Positions 1 to 10,286 of a stretch of DNA of 34,538 nt are shown here, piece by piece. Numbering within the stretch: position 1 is the first letter of the stretch; each line of letters starts with the position of its first letter. Source of the stretch: Chromera velia (Eukaryota > Sar > Chromeraceae); NCBI GenBank assembly GCA_018398765.1, contig JAHBMJ010000701.1, positions 1 through 34,538 on the forward strand, in the 5' to 3' direction. The position numbers and the translations under genes are program-made. Below the pieces are notes generated by a model. The model worked only from the letters and a program-made list of their open reading frames with translations. It had not been told where the DNA came from and made no database searches.

Positions 1-184
1 CCCCTCCCCCCCTTTTTTTTACTAGGCGTCAGATTCTTTTCCCCGCCCACTGGTGGTTTTCTTTCCCTAAGCCGGAAGGCTGTTGCAATCTGTTGCCCCC
101 CGCGCGGGAGCCCCCCGGCGTGGCCGCAGCCCCTGGAAATTCGTGCATGCCCCCGCCGCCCCCCCGGACACACATCTGACGGCG

Positions 185-257
185 AGACTGACGCACTCCG
201 TGCGAATGGCCCGGAAAGCGAAATTTATTTTTCATGCTCGCCGATGAAATTTGGTAA
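185..257. repeat. dispersed repeat copy 1 (minus orientation)
   Basis: Read on the minus strand, this stretch contains TTCGCTTTCCGGGCCATTCG followed by CACGG and GTGCGTCAG, preceded by GGGCACTTA-CAAA. The same order of blocks occurs on the plus strand at about 7751-7850, and the core alone occurs at 17263-17290. It is therefore a degraded interspersed element, not part of a gene. The rest of 1-537 holds no gene I can support; the open frame over 244-537 has no coding character. Confidence 0.55.
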
Positions 258-537
258 GTGCCCCCTCGCATGTCACTGCACACACAAGATCACACACCTA
301 AGACGATCGACGAGGAGAAACACAACTCCGACATGCATCCCAGAAATATTGATATGGCTTTGTCACACAGAACATCACAGAACATATCACAGAACGGCTG
401 CATGCTGGGAATATATAACCAGCCATCTTGACACGAGTTTTCCTGCTGCATTGCCCGTCGTCATTTCATACCAACCCGTGCCTGCGTCATTCATTTGTAG
501 AGCTTCAGGTGGCTGGGTATCCACTGACATCGCAATC

Positions 538-3500
538 ATGCCTCCACCCTCTTACCCTCCCTGCCTCTTGAATCCTCACTCCATCCTGGACAAGGCAGAT
601 GTCCAGAATTCTCTGTTCAAGAATCATCTCTTCAGTGAACAGGAGATGAGTTCCTTGACCCGCACCATATCAACACTTGGAGGCTTCAAGACCCTCGCCC
701 TTCTTGCCGAGGCTTCTGAAGAAGACCTCGAAGAGTTGGGTCTCAGCAAGGCAGTGCGCAACACTGTGGGCAGGTGGAGGCGGGTGTTCAACCGAGAGAA
801 TGGACTTGAGGAGGTGAGGAGACTGCATCTCTCTCAGAAGACTAGGAAAAGGAGAGAACAATTATTAGGTAAATGAAGGATGGATGGGGATCGCTGAAAT
901 ACGGCAAAGTAATATTCGACTGAATCCACAGCAAGGAAGGGTGCGGGCGTCAGAGCACCGAACAGAAAGCGTGAGAGAAGACAGAAGGACAAATCTCAAG
1001 GGTCACACCATCAGTACATATCCGAGGGCGTGCATAGAACCGGTGCACTGTCTTGTTGTTCAATCTTTAAAGTTGTCTTTCTCAAAATATTTTTTTTTCT
1101 GTTTGATCGCTCTCTTGCTGCTCTCCACTTTTGGTTTCTTTTTCAAGCCCTCGCTTGCTCCTTCGAGCGGTAAGGTGGAATGATGTGGCATGGGCGCCTG
1201 CAGGGCAACGCGAGGCCTAGCTCTAACCAGGCTCGCTCCCCCACGGACCGCCCACAATTAACCGCGAAAGAAACTCACCCACCACACCCCTCTCTCTACC
1301 ATGTGCCCCCCGCCGTGACGGAAAATCCTTCCCGCCTTGCTTGCCTGACTGAGTGACTCTCTTGATTCTCTAGAGCCCCCCCCCTCTCTCAGCTCAGCTT
1401 GCTGTCTCGGCAGACCTTAAGGAGAAGAGAAGGAACACTCGCTCCCTTGTGCTCTTCTTTTTTCCTTCCTGCATAAGTCCTCCCCCACTTTGCCCTCCCT
1501 TCTTCCCTGTCTTGCTGTCCGTGCAGAGTTTGGAGGCTGACGTGGAGAGGAAGAGGGAAGGAAGCGGAACACGAGGGGGAGACGCCAACAAAAATCCGTC
1601 GGAAAAAATTGAGACCGACCATCTCGCCACTGTATGTTCTTGTGCGTGTGTGTCGGTCTTCGTACCCTCTCTCTCGGTTTCCCTGTTGTTCGTTCTTTCT
1701 CTCTTCTCTTTCCTTCCATCTCTCTTGTGTGTCCATCTCTCTTTCCTTCTTGTGTGTGCATCTCCGCGCGTGCGCGCGAGTGAGAGTGGGGGCCACAGGA
1801 AGGTACCATGTTTCTTTTTGTAGTTCCCCCCTTGTTTTTTTTCTTCTTTCACTCACATTGCTGTGCTCCTCCCTCTGCAGAGGGAGGCCGCTGGTCGGTC
1901 TACTCTGCCGAATTCTCAGCAGCAACTCCCTCTGGGTTTCCTTCTTTCCACCAGGCTACAACACAGAAGGCTTCCTTTCCCGCTCCTTGGTGGTTGCTTT
2001 TGGTCCCTCAGACGTTCACTCTGATGTCGCAAACACTCCTTTACCCCCTGCTCCATTTGACACACAGGACAGACGGGAGGCGCTCCTAGAGACACGACCT
2101 CCTTCATGTGTGTTTTTTCCATTCGGTACCGACCGAGCTAGATTCTTTAGTTCCTCTTCCTCTTCCTGCAGAATCTCCTCTCCAGGCTGGCTGAGATGCT
2201 CGGCAAAGTACGTATAGAGAAAGACCACACTCCTCTTCCTCCATCGAATTCTTCGGACGGGATGAAGAAAACGGGGACGGCAGGGGGGGAGAAGGAAACG
2301 CTGGCGCAACCCACGTCCACCCTTTTCTCGCCGGGTTCCGAACCATTCAGGTCGGCAGTTGCATGGGTAGATGGAGTGAGAGAGAGAGAGATGGGTGCTG
2401 GCAGAGGCAGCGTGGTTCTCGGAAGAAAGAGCAAGGTTCCCTGGAACGATTGCTGTGTGCACAATTATGCATGCGTGTATAAAGTGTCACAGGCGCCTAG
2501 GAGCGTTGATTGCATTCTTTTTGCATTCGGTTTTGTGAGGGGGTCACGAAAACTAGTCTCAGGATCAATCAGGCAGCAGGGCCCCCCATTATTTCTTTCT
2601 CTCTCTCTCTCTCGCTTCCCCTTAGATGCATGCGGTGGCTTGATCCATCTTCTCTTCTCTTCTCTTGTCCTGCACACACACTGCTTCGGTGAAATTTCTC
2701 CTCTCCTCCTTTCCCCCTTCCACATGATCTGTGCATGCATTCATGCAGGGACAACGCTCACTACATCCTGCGCATTCCCGACTTCGCAAAGAAGCTATCG
2801 TCCTGCAAGGAGGTGATGGGACGGTCGACCGGATCTGAGTGTGTGGAGAGCGCTCCTTTCGATTTTGCTGTCAGTCATGTGGATGGATGGATGGATGGAT
2901 GGATGGATTGCTCGGTTCTTTGTTTTCCTTTCACTGCCTGAACCTTTTTCGTTTTCCTCCTCTGGAACGGACGCTCTCTCTCTCTCTCTCTGTGTTTGTT
3001 TTGTGGTCTCTGTCTAGCAGCCAGTCCCTTGCTTGTTCGCTCATTTGTCCCGCTCTCTGTCGTCCTCTCTGTTTGTTCGTCTGTCTGCTCTTCGGGCGGC
3101 CTGTCTGTCTGTAACATACAGTTTGTCTGTCTGTCCTAGAGAAAGAACAGGAGCGGTTTGGTCTGTTTGCTAGCAACCGCTTGTCTGCTTCCGAGCGTGC
3201 CTGCCTGCCTGTAAATAAAGACATCATCAATGCATGTGGGCATTTCCCTTCCTTCCCTGCAGGCGTTCTCTCTCTGTGTGCACCCACCTCCCATGTCTTC
3301 CTTGAGGAAGGGGCGTTTCTAGTGCGCACCTAGTTTGGGTATTGATACCGATCTTGCTTGCGCTCCTCGCCCTTGCCTCTTTCCTTGTTTCCTTCCTTCC
3401 TTGCTTGCCTGCAGGAACACACATTCCGACTTGCCATCTTCCCCTCCTCCGCCCCTGCTGGAAACGAAATCCGTCCCGGGGAGCAGACAATGGACGTGTT

Positions 3501-6437
3501 CATCAAAAAACTGTCGGACGTGCAGAGCCGAATCTACCGGCACGTGCGGATAGGCCACGAGGCCGTGGGGGGGTGGGCGGAGTACTCAGGAGTGAATCCA
3601 GGGGCTGGATGCGGATGGTGAGTCGACTGATCGATCGATCGATCGATGATTGCATGGGAACATTTGTTTGTCTTGCATGCGCTCTCATTCTGCAGTGTCA
3701 CGGGAACGCTGAAAGAAAGCATCTCCCGCTCTCTCTCTCGCTTGCCCACTCGCTCGCTGTTCTGCTCTCTCGTTTGGAACCCCGGCCTTTCTCTCTTTGC
3801 ATTTGCAGCTCTTTGGGCTTTTTGGTTAAGTGTTCTTTGAATCCGTCCGTCCGACCTCCCTCTCTTTCCGCCTCACCACATCTACACGGCCGGTTGCAGT
3901 TTTGTTCTTCCTTCCTCCCTTCTCGATCCTTCCTTCCTTCCTTTTTGTTCGAAATGAATTGAGAGAGAGAGAGAGAGAGAGAACTGCCTGCCTGCATGCC
4001 GTTTTTATTCATTTTTCAAGAAGATCACAAATGCCGTCATGTGGACGTGTGCCGTGGTGGTCCCTCCATGACCCTCCTTTCTGACTCTCTCTCCACGTAC
4101 ATACAATGCAATGCAGGGCCTGGTGGAGCCGTGCGAACGCCCTGGAAAGCGCCAAACTGAATGGAGGTGTGTGGGTGTGTTCGATCTGCCTCTTCCTGCC
4201 TTCTCTTTTTTCTTTCCCCCCCTAGGTCTCTTCTTCTATCCCGTTCTTCAACTCCTCTCTGAAACCCCCGCCTCTGGCTGCTGCTGATGCGGGAGCTGTT
4301 TTTTTGCTTCGGCACGACCCCCTGCCTCTGCCACTTTCTTCCTTCTGTTTAAAAAAGAATGCATGCATGGGGCTTGCTCCAGTGGACTGATGGAATGAAT
4401 GAAAGAATGAATGAGAGAGAGAGAGGGAGAATCCAGGCACTCGCTTCCCCCCTCCCCGCCTTGCCTCTCTCTCTCTCTCTCTGTGCAGGTGTATTGGAGG
4501 TCACTGTGAACATGCGCCTGGACAGGCCCGCCGACCCCCCGCTGAAATTGAAGGCCGTCGAGGTCTCTTCGTACAGAGCCCGGGCGGTGTGGGCAAGGTA
4601 CAACTGGCCAAACGAAACGGTCGAGCTCTTACAGGGGTGGCAGCAGGGGGCAGAACCCTTTGAATTTCTGGTCCGTCCTTCAGACAGGCAGGGAGACTGC
4701 ATGCGGATTGTTTTTTTTCTTCCAGACACACCAAGCTTGGCACACTGTGTGGATGCTGCGGTTCTTGAGAGCGAATCCAAAAGCAAAAGCTGCATGGGGA
4801 CGGAATTAAGTTTTGCCTTCTGGTCCCTCCCTCCATAGAAACATGTTTCTATGAAACGTTTACCGCAAAGTGTCGAAAGGCGTAGGTTCAAAAAACAAGC
4901 ACGGACGTTCATAATTTCCTCGGGATTTCCTTTTCTTGTTTTGTTTTGTTTTGTTGCATGAATGAATGAATACATGCAGAGCGACCAGTGGTCCATCGGT
5001 TTGTTTCCGAAGGGCGTCACAAGAGGCCCCCAGGGGAAGGCGGCCTTGATGGTGATCAAAAAGGGAAACAAATTTAAGGGAAACGTGGGGGTGACTGTCA
5101 AGGTCAGTTTGTTCGTTCGTTCGTTCATTGAATGCTAACAAACAAATTTGGGCCTGTCCCTCTCTCTCTCTCTTTTTTTTTCTCTTTCTTCTTTCTTTCT
5201 CATGTCAAGGTTTTTCTGTCCCTGCCGTGGTGACTTTCAGCTCTCCCCTCTCTCTGCCAGCCAACTCTTCCTTCTCTCTCTTCACGCACACAACGGGAGA
5301 GCAGAGCATGCATCGATCGATCGATCGAGACGGCAAGGAAGGAAGGAAAGAAGCAATCAGAAGGCCTTCCAAGTACGCACATACATGTACACACGCACAC
5401 ACATACAATTATGATCCTCCCTACTTGTGGAAGGAAGTTTGTGCATGCAGATAGGGACGATCGAGATGTCCCCAAAGCATGTTTTTACTTTCATAAAGAA
5501 GCTATGTCACAAAGCTTACGTTAAAAAGGAAGGAAGTTTGTGCATGCAGATAGGGACGATCGAGATGTCAACCAAGCAGGCCACCAAGCAGCCCTCTGCA
5601 CCAGTCACTAGGGGACGCGAGCAGATGCTGCAATGGTCCTTCGGGTGGCCGCGATTCGGGGACTACTGCGAGCTTTGTGCGGTGGGCCCCTCCGTCCAGC
5701 TTTCTTTCCTTCAGGAACTTAGGCAGACCTCTCTCTCCGTTTATGTGTCTGTCTCTTTGTTTTGTTCTCTCACATTGTACCTACTCCTTTTGTTTGCGGG
5801 TTTTTCCTCTTTTCTCCTTCCTTCCTTTCTTCCTTCTTTCCTTCCTTCCTTCCTTCCTTCCCTCCCGAGCCGTATCGTCCCACCCATTCGTTTGTCCGAA
5901 AAGAAGGTGAACAGAGAGATAAATCTTGTAGGAGACCGGAAAGAACAACACTCTCTGTCCGCTTCTCTTCCCACCACATCAATTCCCATCGTGCAGACAC
6001 TGCGGTGTCTCTCTCAGACACCCGAAGGGCATGCAGTGACCACGAAAGACAAGAGATGGATGGGAGCCATGCAAGCAAGCAGAAAAGCAGGAGTCAAGAC
6101 TTATCGACAGGCTATAACGTGCCCTAAGTTTTATTGCTATCTCCTCCTGCATGCATGGATCCCTCAGACAGACAGCAGCAAGACTTCGGAGAAAGGAAGG
6201 CGCTCTGGCACCACTTTGTACAGCGCTCTGGCTCCCTAGTAGAGAATGTCTCGATGGCTGATGAGCCCCCCTGTATCTATCTATCTATCTGCATCAGACA
6301 GACGACTGCCCCCCTTCCATCTGCCCACCGGAGGCACTGCAGATCCTTCTTGTGGTTATTTTCCGTTCCCCTCTCCCCTCGTTCCGTCCCTCTCTCGGTT
6401 CCTTTAAGGAAGTTCATGCGTGGGTGGGTGAGTAAGT

Positions 6438-6480
<43 letters not shown>

Positions 6481-6603
6481 CGCGTGTGTGCGTGCGTGAG
6501 TGTGCAGCAAGCAAGCGGATCCTCCCGCGAACTGCAGATAGAGGTCTCGATTGAGCACCTGGATGGGGAGGTGGAGGTCGAGCCTGAGGGGAAGATTGAC
6601 TGA
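538..6603 (+). CDS. SAM-like plus double MATH/TRAF-like domain protein (10 exons)
   Basis: Model exons: 538-813, 1527-1631, 2172-2350, 2749-2812, 3415-3617, 4117-4166, 4489-4670, 4980-5102, 5550-5681, 6508-6603. All junctions are GT...AG with matching phases; total 1410 nt, 469 residues, stop TGA at 6601. Residues ~25-85 resemble a SAM domain (hydrophobic helices, then SEEDLEELGLSKAVRNTVGR). Residues ~93-190 are charged and low-complexity. From ~190 two MATH-like beta-sandwich modules follow: HYILRIPDFAKKL...FRLAIFP...AWWSRANALESAKLNG...LEVTVNM, then WSIGLFPKG...KGNVGVTVK...RELQIEVSIEHLDGEVEVE. SAM and MATH domains usually mediate protein-protein contacts, so an adaptor role is inferred. The start is the first ATG before the SAM region. 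Weakest points are the first two introns (814-1526, 1632-2171), the 2350 donor and the 5681 donor; an exon starting at 1881 was considered but its phase does not fit. The domain calls are by eye. Confidence 0.6.
2880..2908. repeat. (GGAT)n microsatellite in intron
   Basis: About seven perfect GGAT units lie in the intron 2813-3414 of the SAM-MATH gene. The same intron is dominated by CT and TGTC runs. The motif GGAT recurs at 27917-27945 inside a NAT10 intron. Confidence 0.9.
5429..5569 (+). repeat. 42-bp direct duplication of an exon 3' splice site, 99 bp apart
   Basis: Positions 5429-5470 and 5528-5569 are identical for 42 bases. Each copy contains TTTGTGCATGCAG followed by ATAGGGACGATCGAGATGTC, that is, an acceptor plus the first 20 bases of the exon. 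The period is 99 bp (33 codons), and the intervening sequence is open in the same frame, so use of the upstream acceptor at 5450 would add 33 residues without changing the frame. The model uses the downstream acceptor (exon from 5550). Confidence 0.85.
5815..5866. repeat. (TTCC)n microsatellite in intron
   Basis: An imperfect run of CCTT/TTCC units lies within the last intron (5682-6507) of the SAM-MATH gene. It is one of many pyrimidine-only tetranucleotide tracts on the sense strand. Confidence 0.85.
6441..6507 (+). repeat. (TG)n-(CG)n tract abutting the last acceptor of the SAM-MATH gene
   Basis: A long TG run passes into about six CG dinucleotides and then TGTGCGTGCGTGAGTGTGCAG, ending at the acceptor at 6507. 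The alternating purine-pyrimidine tract is of the Z-DNA type. It replaces the usual polypyrimidine tract, and a second in-frame acceptor lies at 6537, so the terminal exon could start at 6508 or 6538. Confidence 0.85.
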
Positions 6604-7197
6604 CCGTTTGACTCCAGATCGACGGTTCTTTTGAAGAGATCAATTCAAGAAAGATATCGAATTAAGGCCTGGTTTAATTCAAGTGCTAGTTCAAGTAGAA
6701 TGCTCTCTTGACTCGCCCGTAAATAGAGGGCGCTGATATTCTGAGCCATTGGTCTACGGTCGGTAACGGTCCTAGCTAAAGTCAAAGCAGCTAAGAGACG
6801 TGTATTTTTTATCAAAGGTTATAGAACAAAATTGTGGGACAGTATTGATTCAGATCATTTCAGATCATTTGATTCATTTCTATCTTTAGTTTCAATTGAT
6901 TGTAATTTAAATTCAATCGATTATTTACTTATTTAAACGAAATTTAAAAACTGCTAAATCACTTTCTGAGTATTTTTTTTATTTTAATTTAAATTATTTA
7001 AGAGTATTTATTAAAGACTTCATAGATAATGATAGGATAGGATAAGATTCATGTCCGAGGGCTCGGAAAGCGTAGCTGAGGGGCACTTACAAACAGTTGA
7101 GGTGGGAGGTCTCGGATGTTGACGTACATGCTGAATCTCCGATTGAAAAACTGCATGACGCACACAATTTCATCATTGATTGATTTTGATTGATTGA
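6604..7197. other. AT-rich intergenic spacer
   Basis: No open frame of note. The sequence is A/T-rich from about 6630 to 7050 with short repeats (duplicated ATTTCAGATCATTTGATTC-like words near 6855-6880), then a GC-richer patch containing GCTGAGGGGCACTTACAAAC at 7074-7093 that resembles the start of the dispersed repeat at about 7751. It ends in a (TGAT)n run at 7177-7202. Confidence 0.6.
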
Positions 7198-7248
7198 TTG
7201 ATATGTTCTGCCCTAGGGCCTTCCCGCTATATCTATCTGTCGCCAGAG

Positions 7249-7833
7249 CTAGCAGGGCGGGGCGTTCCCCAGCCTAAGCTGAGGTATCAGACCCCACCTT
7301 CGGGGCCCGCCAGAGTCTGTTGCCCTGGCCGCTGCTGCATGATTGTTCGTTGTTCGAGCCACGGCTCTGGATCCGTGTTGGCTTTCCAGCCTGAAAATCG
7401 ATCTGAAACGGCATGCGATTTGGGCTTCCTCGCTCTTCTTGTTCGCTTTATCAATTTTCTTCTGCGGCTCCCTCCTTCCCCACCCTAATGCTCCTTCGGT
7501 CATCTCTAAGTTATCAATTGTCTCCTTATATTCTTTTGTTAGTCTCTCAATCGCCCGCTGTCTCCCAGTGATTCCTACATGTCTGGCCGCCAGAGCGTCT
7601 CCTTCTATGTGTCCGTACCGTTCTGGACACTCCTCAAACACCCTCCGTCTGAATGACGCCCATCTAAAAAACTTATCCACTCCGGTATGACATTCATTCA
7701 ACAGAAAGCCCCGGAAATATTGCTGACATTGCCCCGGAAATATCGCTGAGAGGGCACTTAACAAAACTCGAGCACTTCCGACTCCAGTTAATTCCGAGTC
7801 TAAAGTTAAGTTCGCTTTCCGGGCCAATCGCAC
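7249..7833 (-). other. unassigned open frame, possibly a mobile-element or exon remnant
   Basis: A 194-codon frame is open on the minus strand, but it begins with GTG inside the dispersed repeat and has no upstream ATG, so it is at best an exon or a decayed element ORF. The central part (QRAIERLTKEYKETIDNLEM) looks helical. I recognise no family. It contains a tandem pair of a ~22-bp word (7708-7752), and its 5' end coincides with the TTCGCTTTCCGGGCC repeat. Base composition is closer to genes than to the AT-rich spacers. Confidence 0.25.
7708..7752. repeat. tandem duplication of a ~22-bp word
   Basis: GCCCCGGAAATATTGCTGAC at 7708 is followed by GCCCCGGAAATATCGCTGAG at 7731. The two copies differ by one substitution in the first 18 bases. 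Confidence 0.8.
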
Positions 7834-7850
7834 GGATCGAGTGCGTCAGA
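7751..7850 (+). repeat. dispersed repeat copy 2
   Basis: Contains GGGCACTTAACAAA, then TTCGCTTTCCGGGCCAATCG, CACGG and GTGCGTCAG in the same order as the inverse complement of 185-257. Compared with copy 1 it carries extra sequence between the first and second blocks and a 3-base insertion before GTGCGTCAG. Confidence 0.6.
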
Positions 7851-8193
7851 TTGCCAAGCATTCGCGAATTTTCGTCATCCCAATTAGCACATGTGCGCGC
7901 GCGATGCGCGCGCTGACGCCCGCGTGTATGTAGCATGCTTTCATGACGTGCATGCAGTTTGCTGTATTCTTCACAGTAGACTTCACCTTTGAGGCGGACA
8001 TGATTGTCCTCTAGACTTCCTGTTACAACTTCTGCTCAACAAACAGAAGTGCGTAAAGCAGAAGGGTCTGCTCGTCTTACGGGGAAAGAAGATCTTAGAT
8101 CGAGACCGAAGGACATATCGAAATCTGTGCATGAATCTCTGGAGAGAGGAGAAGTCTGTGTTATCATCGTAATCTACGGCTCTTCTGCTGAAG

Positions 8194-9408
8194 ATGTCTG
8201 GCACAGGGACAAACGTGCAAGATGGTAAGAGGCCGGAAGCCCCAAGCGGCATGGAGTCTTGCGATCCCTTGAGTGCTTCCATCTACCCGTGAAAATCTGC
8301 ATGTGCCTGTGCAGGTCTGCAAGGGGCTACCCGGGTCCTCCCTGCGTTCTTGAACGCCGCTAGACCCACAGCTAAGGTCCGTCACACGACCGTGAATTTT
8401 TGCGCTTGTTCCTGGTAGTCGCGTCTCACCCAGTTCCTGTGAGTCTGCCTGTATGCTTCTGGTGACCCTTTTGTCTGCATGGACGCATCAGCAGTCATGC
8501 AGTTTGTCTGACCTTAATTCTGTCCCGAAAGTCCAGCAGAGCAGTACAGATATGAGGGAAGACACAGACTTGCGCAGAGCGTCAATTAGTCGCTTTCCAC
8601 TTCTCTCTTCACCTGTGACGCCCGACCACTCGTGCGCTCATTCGATTGTCCCAGTCTCTTCTTCTCCTCAGGTCTCTCCACTCATGGATGCGGCCGAAAC
8701 AATGCATCGTCTGTATACCACAGAAGTTCCTCGACGTTGTCTACGTCTGTTGATTCGAGAAGCAGCTGAGAGAAGTCTTATCTCCTTGCAAACAAGAGAC
8801 GATTCAGAGAGCGTGACGTGAACCTCGCTCTCTTGTTTCCTGCAGGCACTTGTCGAGATGTCGAAATGCAAAGACACCTTCGGGTTGGCCTGGCTGACCT
8901 TGTGCTGCGTGAAGAAGGTGAGTTCGCTGTCCTGAGGATCTCCTTTGTCACAGCTGGGGAGCCAACTGTGAGGTTCGTTGGTCTTTCAGACAGAAAGAAG
9001 AAAGAACACAGAAACTGAAATGGAAGACAGATACAACGACAGAAAGACCCCAGCCAGCGAATGAGACGGCAAGCGAGGTAAGATGGGAGGCAGGCAGACA
9101 GACCTACAGACAGATAGATAAATAGGCAGACAGGTATACATACAGATAGATAGACAGGTAGCGAACAGACAGGCAGATTGGCCAGTAGAGGCAAATAAAG
9201 ACAGCCAGAAGAGAGATCTGCGTGCGTCTCCGACTTTGCGGACGGACCGCGAAAGTTTCCTTCCGTCTAGCGGTTTCTTTCCTGTTTACAATATGTTTTG
9301 CGACTGATGCATTCTTCTCTTTTCTTCTCCCCTCTTCTCTCCTCTTCGCAGAATGTGGTGCGGATGCCATTTGAAGTTCTGGATTTCTCGAGTGAGTTCT
9401 GTGCTCTC

Positions 9409-9450
<42 letters not shown>

Positions 9451-10247
9451 GTGACCATGCACATGTTTAGATGCATGTTGACACGCACACTTAAACAAAA
9501 ACATACATGCATACATAAATACATACATACATACATGAATGTACGTCTATTCATCCATGTGTACGAATTTTGCGGCACCTTTATGAGTTCTCTCGGCCTT
9601 TGAGTTTCGATTTGAATTTTGGGAGGCGGAGGGCCAGTGGGTGGATGGGGCAGGGGAGAAGGATTGAGTCAAAAAGTCAGGCAAGGACCGAAAAATAAAC
9701 GAAGGGGTTGGAGAAGGGAAGACTGCTGTCGGTCTCGAGAGACGAGAGACGAGAGGCAGCAGACGAAGAGAGACGGGAAAACAGAGTTTGCTGGGAGGTG
9801 CTGGGAGGTTTGCTGGGAGGTGCTGAGAGGTGCTGGTAGGTGCTGGGAGGTTTGCTGGGAGTTGTAGGAAACCTTCAAAATGCGCAGAAAAGGAGGGACG
9901 GGCATTGATTGCCAAAGGAAAAAGAGAATGTGAAAACGTTGAAAGTCGCACAATGCGATGCACTTTTTCCACGGTTTCTCTTCTTTTTGTTTTCCATTCC
10001 GTCGATGTACTTTTTCCCGGTTCTTTGTAAGTGTCTATCTTTTTTCGGTTTTTTGCCAATTGCAGGCAGCACACTCCCGGCATCGAAGCTGTTCTTCCTT
10101 CTCTCTTTCCTTCCAGACTCGACAAAAAGCCTCAAATTAGGTCAGGCAGTCGCATGCTTTTGTGGTTGGTCTCTTCGGTTGTTCGCTTGTTTTCTTTCTT
10201 TTCTTTTCTTTTTAATTCTTTCTTTCTTTCTTTCTTTTCTTTTCTTT

Positions 10248-10286
<39 letters not shown>

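Noticed and set aside
1389..1925. Overlapping minus-strand ORFs of 130-178 codons in the first large introns of the SAM-MATH gene
   Set aside because: They are complements of CT-rich intron sequence; biased Arg/Lys/Glu composition and no conserved pattern.
1881..2050. Additional coding exon after the acceptor at 1880
   Set aside because: The acceptor is good, but no donor gives a phase that joins to the exon at 2172, whereas 1631 joins 2172 directly in phase.
5741..6078. ORFs on both strands over the (TTCC)n intron
   Set aside because: They arise from tetranucleotide repeats within the last intron and contain no domain signal.
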